Of a stretch of 64,000 nt of DNA, positions 44,615 to 53,559 are shown piece by piece; within the stretch, counting starts at the first letter, position 1, and each line of letters opens with the position of its first letter. The DNA is from Dendrophyllia cribrosa (Eukaryota > Cnidaria > Anthozoa > Scleractinia > Dendrophylliidae). Position numbers and translations under genes: made by a program. The notes under the pieces were generated by a model. It was not told the DNA's origin and did no database searches. It saw only the letters and a program-made list of their open reading frames with translations. The DNA lies in assembly GCA_024195265.1 (NCBI GenBank), contig JAJLRJ010000006.1:26826270-26890269 (forward strand), in the 5' to 3' direction.

Positions 44615-45034
44615 ATGAAACCGTATGAATTCAGAAGATTTTACCATCCAAAACTTGGTAAATTTGTATACAGACACAAAGGATCGGGAATTATCGTTGA
44701 TAATATTTTCAAACCGTTGAAGAGTGTTGCATCATCTGTTTTCAAGAAATTTGCTAAGCCAATAGCAAAGAAGGCGTTAGAATCGGGGATATCCCATGCA
44801 GGTGAGCGACTGGGTAAGGCGGTATCTCAAAAATCTGGTGATTTGATAATGAAAAGATTGACAAATTTGAGAAAAGGAGCTACAAGACAAACAGCAATTG
44901 TTCCATCCTCACCCATTAAACAGCTGCAGCAACATTATCAGCCAAAACTAGATCAAGAAAGTACTGATATGATACTGAATAGACTCATTTCTGGAGATGG
45001 TTTGAGGAGAAGACGTAGAGTTAGATTTGTATAG
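44615..45034 (+). CDS. basic core/cement-like protein with protease-site motifs
   Basis: 139 residues, strongly basic. The sequence opens YEFRRFYHPKLGKFVYRHKG and continues with an amphipathic helical region (KPIAKKALESGISHAGERLG). It ends with ISGDGLRRRRRVRF: ISGDG fits the adenain [MIL]xGx-G site, leaving an Arg-rich peptide, much as adenovirus core precursors are cut. Inferred role: DNA-condensing or membrane-active internal virion protein. A TATA box abuts the ATG. Confidence 0.65.
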   Translation: MKPYEFRRFYHPKLGKFVYRHKGSGIIVDNIFKPLKSVASSVFKKFAKPIAKKALESGISHAGERLGKAVSQKSGDLIMKRLTNLRKGATRQTAIVPSSPIKQLQQHYQPKLDQESTDMILNRLISGDGLRRRRRVRFV

Positions 45035-45084
45035 AATCAATGAATATATTTTTTAATTGTTAAAATTATATAACATAATAATAT

Positions 45085-45834
45085 ATGTCTTTTAGAACAG
45101 ATAATTTTCTACAAAGAAATGAGTTGGTGCGATTCCAACTCGATGATGTAATCAGGTCTCCAGCTAACGGTCAACACCAAACGAAAAATGGTTATAAATT
45201 TACAATTAATGATCGATCGAGTTTCTACGATTGGTACAATGCCTATATTGAAGTCCAATTCCAACTACAGAAATTAGCAGACGGAGCAGGATATGCTGCT
45301 GCTGATCGAATAACGGTAATTAATGGAGGGCATTCCTTAATTGACCACATAATGATTAAATCTGCAGGAAAAATAGTTTATGACACTGACAATCTCCATA
45401 AAGTCACTTTTGTTAAAAACCTGCTAGAGTATTCTGATGATTATAGCAGATCAGTCGCTAAAAACAGTTTCTGGTATTTGGACACGAATGCTACAACAGC
45501 CAACACGAATACAGGATTTGAAGCTCGCAGGTTGCAAACTCAAGCACTTCGAGACAATGGGACTGGTGGTGCTAAAAACATTAATGTGATTATACCATTG
45601 AACAGGTTCTCATTTTTTGAAGAACTTGAAGATAAGATGCTTGTACCAATGCAAATACAATTTAACATTGAGCTACAAAACGATGGTGAACTCATTCACA
45701 TGGCTAATGGAACTGATGCTGGAAGAATTGTTGTTAATAGGTTTTTGCTATGGGTGCCAAAACTAACCCCAAAGGATTCATTGTATGACAATTTCGTTAG
45801 TTCATTTCTTAAAGAAACTCAGTGGAATATTTAA
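45085..45834 (+). pseudogene. major capsid protein, N-terminal part (frame break at 3' end)
   Basis: 249 residues covering the first jelly roll and part of the second of the Polinton double-jelly-roll capsid protein: RNELVRFQLDDVIRSPANGQ, FYDWYNAYIEVQFQL, GGHSLIDHIMIKSAGKIVYD. Capsomers of this trimeric protein form the shell. The frame meets TAA at 45832 although similarity should continue; the continuation is one frame away from about 45822. The break is therefore a small indel near 45822-45834, with no homopolymer there. Confidence 0.88.
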
Positions 45835-46370
45835 GGGAAATGTACGAAGCATCAGCTCCTACACAATCATCAGGATTTTTCCAGATTTCAAGCAGTATTG
45901 ACAATGTCAAACACATTTTTGTTTACTTGAAAAGAACAAACCCGCCTAATGATGCAGTTGAAGAAGACAGTCCTTATCTAATGAACACTTTTAAACTTAA
46001 TGCTGCTGATAATAACTCTTCCCTTTTAAACTGTAGACTAGAATATGGAAATGGAGTCTTTTATCCAGAAACAGAGTATGATACAGAATCAAAAGTGAGA
46101 ATCTTTAACGATTTGATGTCATATACTATGCGGAAAAATGACTATAACAGCGGAACTCAGCTGAACTTAGCAAACTATAGTTCTCTGTATGGGTTGATTT
46201 ACTTTAATCTTACGTATCAAACTGAAAAAATAACAAGAGATCCGAAACAGCTAATCTTTAGGTATAGACTAAGCCAGAATGCAGTTGCAAACTTCAATGT
46301 TCATGCTGTAGTCCTATATGAAGAATCTGTTGTCATTGACAAGGTGGGTAATGAATTGGTTATAGTGTAA
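45822..46370 (+). pseudogene. major capsid protein, C-terminal part
   Basis: 182 residues of the second jelly roll, with the typical end segment (SSLYGLIYFNLTYQTEKITR, FNVHAVVLYEESVVID). It opens without an ATG and overlaps the end of the upstream frame by 13 bp, so it is not an independent gene. Confidence 0.88.
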
Positions 46371-46434
46371 AATAAATATCCTTATTTCATATATATTATG
46401 TGAAATTTTATATAATATATATTATATATAAGAA

Positions 46435-46542
46435 ATGACTCAGCTTTTTGAAATCAAAGTAAATTTGTCTGACAATCAAAAGAAGAATCTTAGCAATGCT
46501 TTCAAAAAAAAGGGAAACTATTGTTCTCAGACTATCAAATAA
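46435..46542 (+). CDS. short N-terminal frame of the pX-like structural protein
   Basis: 35 codons starting MTQLFEIKVNLSDNQKKN at a TATATAAGAA box. Its content matches the expected start of the following structural protein. The downstream frame takes over after an A8 run at 46504-46511, so a homopolymer indel probably split one gene. Confidence 0.6.
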   Translation: MTQLFEIKVNLSDNQKKNLSNAFKKKGNYCSQTIK

Positions 46543-47716
46543 ATCTCTTCATGGCAATGACGTTTTATATGTATCATCGATGGTGAAGAAGAGATTGGAG
46601 AAGAATCGTATGATGAATAAGGGTATGAATATCAAACTTGTTAAAAGTAATATCAGAAAACAGGTTGGAGGTAGTCTACTAACTTCTATCTTAAGTATTG
46701 GAAAGACGCTAGCACCAACTATAGGCAAAACCCTTGGGCTATCAGCTCTTGCTGGATTGGCTTCAGAAGGTGCTTCTCAGATTGTGAAATCAATATCTGG
46801 CAAAGGCGTACAGTCGGGTGGTTTTCTCGTACCACAAGACAAAATTAATAAGCTGATAGAATATAAGCATCTTTTATCTGCGAAACAAAAACAGGATATA
46901 TTGAAAGCCCTTCAATCAGGTTCAGGTGTTCATGTGAAACCAACAAAAACACAATCAGGTGGATTTTTAGGCACTCTGTTGGCAAGCATTGGTGTTCCAC
47001 TCCTTCTAAATGCTTTGACTGGTAAAACTGGTAGTGGGGCTCCACGAATGGGAACTAGTAAGAAAAAGGGTATGGGAGCTCCAAGAATTGGTGTATATAG
47101 ACCACCTCCATTTTATGGGAGTTGGCCCGATAATACGATAGGTATGGGGATTAAAAAAAAAACAACCAAAAAAAAAGACAACCAAAAGGGGCGAAGGCTT
47201 GCTATTAGGGAAAAGCAGCCCTTTCAATGGTATTCCTCTTCTCGGAGCAATACTGTAAAACCGAAATTCCACAAAGACATCCCGTTAAGTAATCATGATC
47301 TAATAAAATGGTGCAGATATTTAAACATCCCAATCAGTGATGTTCTGTCAAGGGATGAAAGAGTTCCACATAATCATAGCCAAGCATTATTTATTTACAA
47401 TCTGGAACCTAGTTATATGGCAGGATCTCATTGGGTTACAACTTATGTAAAAGACAACGTGATAAATTATTTTGACAGTTTTGGTATGCCTCCATTTCAA
47501 GAGATCGTAAATCATGCGAAAAGAAGGAATATGACACTGCTTCACCAAAACAACCAAATCCAAAACATAACAACGTCTACATGTGGCTACTTCTGTTTAT
47601 ACTTTCTGAACGAAATGAATAAGGGGAATTCGTATTATAATTTATTGCAAGTATTTGACATATATGATACAATGAAGAATGAGAGATTCCTCGAACATTA
47701 TTTTAGAAATATCTAA
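46496..47716 (+). CDS. structural precursor apparently fused to adenain-type cysteine protease
   Basis: 406 residues. Residues 1-240 are a Gly/Lys-rich, hydrophobic-patch precursor (LLTSILSIGKTLAPTIGKTL) with several protease-like sites (ISGKG, QSGG, GSG). Residues about 250-406 are an adenain-type maturation protease: H312 in AGSHWVTT, D327 in YFDSFG, Q near 354-356 and C363 in TSTCGYFCLYFL. It would cleave capsid precursors. The fusion is probably not natural. Two A-runs (47153-47162, 47168-47176) lie at the joint. Another frame continues the precursor to a plausible hydrophobic C-terminus with stop at 47256-47258. The protease would then start by overlap, without its own TATA box. Confidence 0.8.
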   Translation: MLSKKRETIVLRLSNKSLHGNDVLYVSSMVKKRLEKNRMMNKGMNIKLVKSNIRKQVGGSLLTSILSIGKTLAPTIGKTLGLSALAGLASEGASQIVKSISGKGVQSGGFLVPQDKINKLIEYKHLLSAKQKQDILKALQSGSGVHVKPTKTQSGGFLGTLLASIGVPLLLNALTGKTGSGAPRMGTSKKKGMGAPRIGVYRPPPFYGSWPDNTIGMGIKKKTTKKKDNQKGRRLAIREKQPFQWYSSSRSNTVKPKFHKDIPLSNHDLIKWCRYLNIPISDVLSRDERVPHNHSQALFIYNLEPSYMAGSHWVTTYVKDNVINYFDSFGMPPFQEIVNHAKRRNMTLLHQNNQIQNITTSTCGYFCLYFLNEMNKGNSYYNLLQVFDIYDTMKNERFLEHYFRNI

Positions 47717-47728
47717 CTTATATATATA

Positions 47729-47890
47729 ATGGTAAAATCATATTGTGTTAGACAGAAGAAAGTCACTGAATGTGTTCCAGGAAGCGAACGATATGTGAAA
47801 ACTAAAAATGGTCGAACTATGTTGAAATGCACTTGCGCTGAATGTGGTATAACAAAAACCAAATTTATAAAACAAAAACAGGGAAACTAA
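47729..47890 (+). CDS. small zinc-ribbon protein, DUF5679-like
   Basis: 53 residues. KTKNGRTMLKCTCAECG and the initial SYCVRQKKVTEC follow the DUF5679 layout, except that the second Cys of the first pair is shifted. It starts right at a TATATATA box. Its 3' end overlaps the next gene in another frame. A frame change near 47868 would make it the N-terminal domain of the phospholipase protein, which lacks a TATA box of its own. Confidence 0.6.
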   Translation: MVKSYCVRQKKVTECVPGSERYVKTKNGRTMLKCTCAECGITKTKFIKQKQGN

Positions 47891-48516
47891 TTGAGCCCTC
47901 ACAAGATGGGGGCTTTTTAAATATAGAAGGTAGTCACAGTCTTGGTGAAATAGCAGCTAAAAGCGCTTTAAAAGGTTTGTATAATTTAGGTAGAATCGGA
48001 GCATCAAAGGCAATTAAATCTGGTTATGCTAAACAAAAAATAAAAGGAATGGCTGATAAATATTTGGATCAAGCCTTAGATAGTTTAACTTCAGATATTA
48101 GTAAGAAACTAGATCCATTGCATAAAGGTAGTGGGATTGATATTCATAAGGCCATTGGGAAGCTTCCGAAACCAAAAGGCGGTTGGACATTACCCGGCCA
48201 TAAATATACTGGCCCATATAATGATTTAAAGAGTCAAGTGAAATATGACCCAACAACTGGCCAAATATTAGAAATATATGACCAACCTACAGGAAGAACT
48301 GATGAAATAGCAATGCAACATGATGTCGATTATTCAGTCTGCAAGGATGATAGGAAATGTAAAAATAAGGCAGACCGAAAAATGGTTCAAGCTTTAGACA
48401 ACGTACCGTATAATGAAAGACAATGGGGGCATTGGTTGGCTAGAAACACGATTGATGTAAAACAAAAACTTGGATTAGGTGTTAAAAGGAAGTCAAAAAA
48501 CGTAAAAAGGAGTTGA
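47842..48516 (+). CDS. virion phospholipase A2 domain protein
   Basis: 224 residues. A Gly-rich helical region (IAAKSALKGLYNLGRIGASK) leads to a parvovirus-VP1-type PLA2 domain. The Ca-binding loop YTGPYN is at 122-127 and the catalytic HD at 160-161, within DEIAMQHDVDYS, with Y164. In parvoviruses this enzyme, exposed from the capsid, hydrolyses endosomal membrane lipid during entry. KGSGI upstream of the domain resembles the other protease-site motifs of this element. The C-terminus is basic. The 4-bp overlap with the integrase and the upstream overlap with the zinc-ribbon frame suggest one transcript. Confidence 0.8.
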   Translation: MWYNKNQIYKTKTGKLIEPSQDGGFLNIEGSHSLGEIAAKSALKGLYNLGRIGASKAIKSGYAKQKIKGMADKYLDQALDSLTSDISKKLDPLHKGSGIDIHKAIGKLPKPKGGWTLPGHKYTGPYNDLKSQVKYDPTTGQILEIYDQPTGRTDEIAMQHDVDYSVCKDDRKCKNKADRKMVQALDNVPYNERQWGHWLARNTIDVKQKLGLGVKRKSKNVKRS

Positions 48517-49457
48517 GTAATGATTGGGCTGAACTCCTTGCAAATGAACTACATAAACCAATCAAACGGAAATTTCAAAAGAGACGTGTTATTGTTAATG
48601 GAATAGATGATATTTGGAGCGCTGACCTTGTAGAAATGCAGAAGTTTTCAAAATGGAATAAAGGATATAGATATTTGTTAAACATCATTGATGTGTTTTC
48701 AAAATTTGCTTGGAGCATTCCCATTAAAAATAAAACCGGTAATACAATTACTGAATCATTTGATGATGTTATTAAAAAGTATAAAAGAAAACCGAAATAT
48801 TTATGGGTAGATCAAGGATCTGAATTCTATAATAAAACTTTCAAAGACTGGCTAAAGAAAAATAATATTGAGATGTATTCTACTTTCAATGAAGGTAAAG
48901 CTGTTGTTATTGAGAGATTTAACAGAACATTAAAATCTAAAATGTGGAAACAATTTACAGCTCAAAATACAACACAATATTTAGACATGTTACCAAAACT
49001 ATTAAATGAATACAACAGTACAAAGCATTCAAGTATTAAAATGAAACCTATTGAAGCATCTATGAAAAAGAATGAAGGAACTGTTTATTTCAATCTATAT
49101 GATACGGAACTATTATCATATAAACCAAAATTTAAAGTTGGTGATAAGGTTAGAATTTCAAAGTATAAACGGAATGTGTTCGACAAGGGTTATACACCAA
49201 ACTGGACTGAAGAAGTGTTTACAGTCGATAAGATACAATACACAAACCCTATTACATATAAGTTAAAGGATCTTAATAATGAATCAATAGAAGGGTCATT
49301 TTATGAACCTGAATTACAATTAGCAAAACAGGATGTATTCAGAATTGGCAAAGTCATTAGGAGGGATTACAAGAAAAAACAAGCTTTGGTATCATGGTCT
49401 GGTTATCCAAAAGAATTTAATTCATGGATACCGTTAAAAGATGTCAAAAATATCTAA
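48513..49457 (+). CDS. RVE integrase with C-terminal chromodomain
   Basis: 314 residues. The retroviral-type DDE core has D38 (WSADLVEMQ), D100 (LWVDQGSEF) and E134 (VVIERFNRTLK), so the spacing is normal. A GDKVRISKYK SH3-like segment follows, then a chromodomain (FRIGKVIRRDYKKKQALVSW ... YPKEFNSWIP) that may bias integration by histone-tail binding. The enzyme makes the 6-bp staggered cut. There is no in-frame ATG before the catalytic core. The frame begins at TTG (48513), overlapping the upstream stop, and this may be a mutated ATG. It carries no TATA box at its start. Confidence 0.93.
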   Translation: MSNDWAELLANELHKPIKRKFQKRRVIVNGIDDIWSADLVEMQKFSKWNKGYRYLLNIIDVFSKFAWSIPIKNKTGNTITESFDDVIKKYKRKPKYLWVDQGSEFYNKTFKDWLKKNNIEMYSTFNEGKAVVIERFNRTLKSKMWKQFTAQNTTQYLDMLPKLLNEYNSTKHSSIKMKPIEASMKKNEGTVYFNLYDTELLSYKPKFKVGDKVRISKYKRNVFDKGYTPNWTEEVFTVDKIQYTNPITYKLKDLNNESIEGSFYEPELQLAKQDVFRIGKVIRRDYKKKQALVSWSGYPKEFNSWIPLKDVKNI

Positions 49458-49471
49458 TGTTTATATATATC

Positions 49472-49780
49472 ATGAGTGGTATTAAGAAATATATTGAAAA
49501 AATAAATGTTCAAATTAATGAATGTGAAGATGAATCAGACAATCTTCGTGATAAAATATACGATAATGAGCGTAGATTGGATATGTTACAATATAAAAAG
49601 AAATTATTGAAACTTTATCATAAAAAAATACATGAAATGGATGAAGATATAACATTGAAACAGTTATTGAATATTATCTGCAATGAGATAGAAAACAATA
49701 AATACGATGAGGAATGTAATGTGTTGAAACAAACAAAAGTTGATAATATAGCTGAATTGAAAACTGAAATGAATATCTGA
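49472..49780 (+). CDS. small coiled-coil protein
   Basis: 102 residues from the Met next to the TTATATATATC box. It is almost entirely charged helix (INVQINECEDESDNLRDKIY ... NERRLDMLQYKKKLLKLY), probably a dimeric coiled coil. No enzyme motif. Function unknown. Confidence 0.65.
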   Translation: MSGIKKYIEKINVQINECEDESDNLRDKIYDNERRLDMLQYKKKLLKLYHKKIHEMDEDITLKQLLNIICNEIENNKYDEECNVLKQTKVDNIAELKTEMNI

Positions 49781-49828
49781 ATATAGTTTAAAAGATTCAT
49801 AACTGGATCATTTGAATTCTCAACCATA

Positions 49829-49871
49829 TTTAAACGCATATAAAGATAAAATAATATATAGTAATAATATA
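49829..49871 (+). promoter_or_regulatory. early-type promoter candidate
   Basis: TTTAAACGCATATAAAG about 40 bp before the ATG, preceded by ggatcatttgaattct, which also precedes the next gene. Confidence 0.5.
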
Positions 49872-50120
49872 ATGGAAAAAGAAGTAATAATAAAAAGAGG
49901 TAGGGGGCGACCGCCTATATACCAAACCCAAGAAGCCAAAAAAGAAGCTATTAAAAGATCCAAAACTCGTTATATGTTAAATAAAGAGTGGTATTGCCGT
50001 GCATGTAATAACAATATCAACTACTCACTTGCTGGAAAATTCTGTCATTTGAAAACTAATAAACATATGGATAATATTAATAGGCAGATCCGTGAATTCG
50101 TTCATTTAAACACACAATAA
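49872..50120 (+). CDS. AT-hook plus C2H2 zinc-finger mini-protein 1
   Basis: 82 residues from the Met at 49872. KRGRGRPP is an AT-hook core. A U1-like C2H2 finger follows (WYCRACNNN ... FCHLKTNKHM). The start was chosen because the AT-rich box ends there; an upstream Met is less likely. It would bind AT-rich DNA, possibly the element's own termini or promoters. Paralogous in layout to the next gene. Confidence 0.7.
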   Translation: MEKEVIIKRGRGRPPIYQTQEAKKEAIKRSKTRYMLNKEWYCRACNNNINYSLAGKFCHLKTNKHMDNINRQIREFVHLNTQ

Positions 50121-50152
50121 AAACTAAGAAATATATAGTTTAATGGATCCAT

Positions 50153-50226
50153 TATTGGATCACTTAAATTCTTGATAAAGGTTAAACGCACTAAAATGAC
50201 TTAAAAAATAATCGTACTATATAGTA
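50153..50226 (+). promoter_or_regulatory. early-type promoter candidate
   Basis: GGATCACTTAAATTCTTGA, then GTTAAACGCACTAAAATG, then ACTATATAGTA directly before the ATG. The first two blocks repeat those upstream of 49872. Confidence 0.55.
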
Positions 50227-50439
50227 ATGGTAAAACAATCAAGGGGAAGACCGAAAAAGTATATGACCGATGAAGAAAAACGTATTATGGGACGTCTTTA
50301 TTGTAAGAAGTATAATGACAATCCAGATAATAAATATCATTGCATTGAATGTAATAAATATTTTCATCATGCAAGTAAATATAAACACAATAAAACTATG
50401 ATGCATCAATTGAATTCACAAAAATACAACAACGAATAA
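50227..50439 (+). CDS. AT-hook plus C2H2 zinc-finger mini-protein 2
   Basis: 70 residues. SRGRPKKY is an AT-hook. The finger reads YHCIECNKYFHHASKYKHNK then TMMH. Similar order and length to 49872-50120, so the two look like an old tandem duplication. Likely DNA-binding regulator or replication accessory (inference). Confidence 0.7.
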   Translation: MVKQSRGRPKKYMTDEEKRIMGRLYCKKYNDNPDNKYHCIECNKYFHHASKYKHNKTMMHQLNSQKYNNE

Positions 50440-50520
50440 CGCAAGGCGATCATAAAAAGATAATCATATATGACCAATCATATATAACTATCTCAAATTA
50501 TTTCAAAAATGATTCCAAAA

Positions 50521-50577
50521 ATAAACGCACTATAAAAGGACTTAAAGAAATATTATATAATTATATATATATAGATA
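50521..50577 (+). promoter_or_regulatory. polB promoter candidate
   Basis: ATAAACGCACTATAAAAGG 57 bp before the polymerase ATG, then a TATATATATATAGATA stretch abutting it. Confidence 0.55.
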
Positions 50578-53559
50578 ATGGAAAAATCAGACTTAACAAA
50601 ATTGAGTAAGTCTCAACTAATCCAAATGCTATTAAAGCAACAGAAGAAAAAACCTGAAATTATTGTGGTAGATGATACCAAACCAGTTCCAACACCAAGG
50701 ACTGTCAAACCAATCCCAGCACCTCGTAAGAGTGTAAATCAAATGGTTCAAGATTATGAAAACAATATAATTTTTCCACCAGTGCCAGCACCAAGAACTA
50801 AAAAACCAGTCCCATTACCAAGGACTAAGATAGAGCAAACAGATAAAGCTCTGAAAGGCTATACAAAGTCTTTTGAAATAAGTATCAAAAATAACAAAGA
50901 CCCACTAGTGCAACTACAAAACACAAGAGAGGCTATAGCATATCATATTATAAGTACACTAAAATCCATGAAAGGACTGAAATTTGTTGAAACGCTTAAG
51001 GTAACATTCACAAAAATATCAGATGGAGAAATAGTGTATAAGACCGCATATTTCAACAGTGTAGCTCAAACAATTATAAATAATCTAGAAATTACTAAAT
51101 CACTACAATTGTCAAAACAGCAAATCTTAAATAAAATAGCTCAATGGATATCTGAAGGGTCTGGTTGGACTGTTAAATCAGTTGAAAACCATTATCTTAA
51201 TGTTGTAAAATATCAACCAATGAGAGGCTCTTCATATATTAAACTACCCCAAGAACTCAGAAACAGTGCGAAGGGATTGATCAACATGAAAAATGAGGAT
51301 AATGAATGCTATAGGTGGTGTCACATTAGACATTTGAATCCTCAAGACAAATACCCACAGAGAATTAAAAAAGTTGACAAGCAATTCATTAAAAATTTAG
51401 ATTATTCGGGGATTGAATTCCCAGTAACCACCAAACAGTACAACAAGATTGAAAAACAAAATAATATCAACATAAATGTTTTCGGTTATGAAGATCAACA
51501 ACCATTTCCTATTTACATATCCCAAGAAAAATTTGAAGATCAAATGCATTTATTATTGATAACAGAAGGCGAAAACAAACATTATGTATTAATAAAAGAC
51601 TTCAATAAATTTATGTACAATCAAACAAAACATGAACATAGAAAGCATTTTTGTATGTATTGTTTACAATGTTTCAGTAGTGAAAGAGTATTATTAAATC
51701 ATAAAGAAAATTGCATCATCATAAATGGAAAACAAGCCATAAAAATGCCGTCAAAGGATAATAACATATTGAAATTCAACAACTTTCATAAGCAGTTGCC
51801 TGTACCATTTGTCATCTATGCAGATTTTGAAGCTATTGTAGAAAAAATAGAAGGATGCAGGCCAAACAATGACAAATCATATACAGAAGCCTATCAAATA
51901 TACAGAGGTGAAAAAGCCGTATACAAATTTATGGAAGCTATGCTAGAAGAAGTTAAGTATTGTAAAAATATTATGAAAAAGGAATTTAACAAACCATTAA
52001 AAATGACAAAAGATGATGAAGAGGAATTTCAAAAAGCTAAAAAATGTCATATTTGTAATAAAAAATATACTGATAAGGACATTCGAGTTCGAGACCATTG
52101 CCATATTATAGGCAAATACAGAGGCTCTGCTCATCAAGATTGCAACCTGAAACTCAAAATAAAACCAGAAGAAATAAAAATACCTGTTATATTTCACAAT
52201 CTCCGTGGGTATGACAGTCATTTTATAATGCAAGAGATTGGTGAAATAGTCAAGAAGCATACATATACAAATAAGAAAGGTGAAAAGTGTCAAATGAATA
52301 TCAATGCCATACCTAACAACATGGAGAAGTATATGGCTTTCATGTTGGGTAATCATCTTACCTTTATTGATAGTTTCCAATTTATGAGCTCAAGTTTGGA
52401 AAAACTAGTGAGCAATCTACCAAAAAAATTGTTGAAATACACCTCTCAAAAATTCAAAGGTGAAAAACTTGATTTAATGTCACAAAAAGGAGTATACCCT
52501 TACGACTACATGGACAGTTATAATAAATTCGATGAAAAGCTACCACCGAAAGAAGAATTTTACAGCATATTAAATGATGAACATATATCAGACGAAGACT
52601 ATAAACATGCCCAAAATGTGTGGAATACATTCTCTCTTAAAAATATGGGTGAGTACCATGACTTATACCTTAAATCTGACATCATTCTGTTAGCTGATGT
52701 ATTCGAAAACTTCAGGAAAACATGCCTAGAATACTATAAACTTGATCCATGTCATTATTTCACATCTCCCGGTTTGTCATGGGATGCTATGCTAAAAATG
52801 ACTGACATTAAATTAGAGCTTATGGTCGATATTGATATGTTTCAATTTATTGAAAAGGGCATGCGTGGCGGAATCAGCTATATAGCCAACCGCTATGGAA
52901 AAGCAAACAATAAATACATGAAAACATATGATGAGAAGGCGCCCTCAAAGTATATCATGTATCTTGACGCCAATAATCTGTATGGCTGGGCAATGAGTCA
53001 ATACCTTCCAACAGGCGGATTCAGATGGATGACACAAAAACAGATCGATAAGATAGACCTAGCCAAGTATAAAGAAGATAGTGAGAAGGGTTTGATACTG
53101 GAAGTAGATTTAGAGTATCCTGAAGGGTTACACAATCTTCATAATGACTACCCGCTAGGACCGGAAAAGGTTAAAGTAACTGAGAGTATGTTGTCTGGGT
53201 ATTGTAAAAACATCGCGAAGAAATATAAAATATCAACTGGTTTAGTTCATAAATTGATACCAACCTTGAAGAACAAAGAAAAATACGTGCTCCATTATAG
53301 GAACCTTCAATTATACACTGATCTTGGTTTGAAAATAACTAAAGTCCATCGAGTACTAGAGTTTGATCAATCTCCTTGGTTAAAACAGTATATCGACTTT
53401 AATACAGAAAAAAGGAAGAACGCAAAAAATGCTTTTGAAAAAGACTTCTTTAAACTTATGAATAACTCTGTATTTGGTAAAACGATGGAAAATATTAGAA
53501 AGCGAGTAGATGTAAGACTAATCACCGATGAAAAAAAAACTATTGAAATATGCCAGTAA
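50578..53559 (+). pseudogene. polB: protein-primed DNA polymerase B, main part
   Basis: 993 residues. The N-terminus has four PxPxPR-like SH3-ligand motifs (PVPTPRTVKPIPAPRKS, PPVPAPRTKKPVPLPR). The Polinton N-terminal region follows, then a 3'-5' exonuclease (YADFEAI; NLRGYDSHF; YLKSDIILLAD). An endonuclease-VII-like zinc HNH insert (CHICNKKY ... RDHCHIIGKYRG) lies between the exonuclease motifs. Polymerase motif A is YLDANNLYGWAMSQY and motif B is FFKLMNNSVFGKTMEN. It replicates the linear element from a protein primer at the termini. The frame breaks at an A9 run (53531-53539), so motif C lies in the next frame. Confidence 0.95.
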
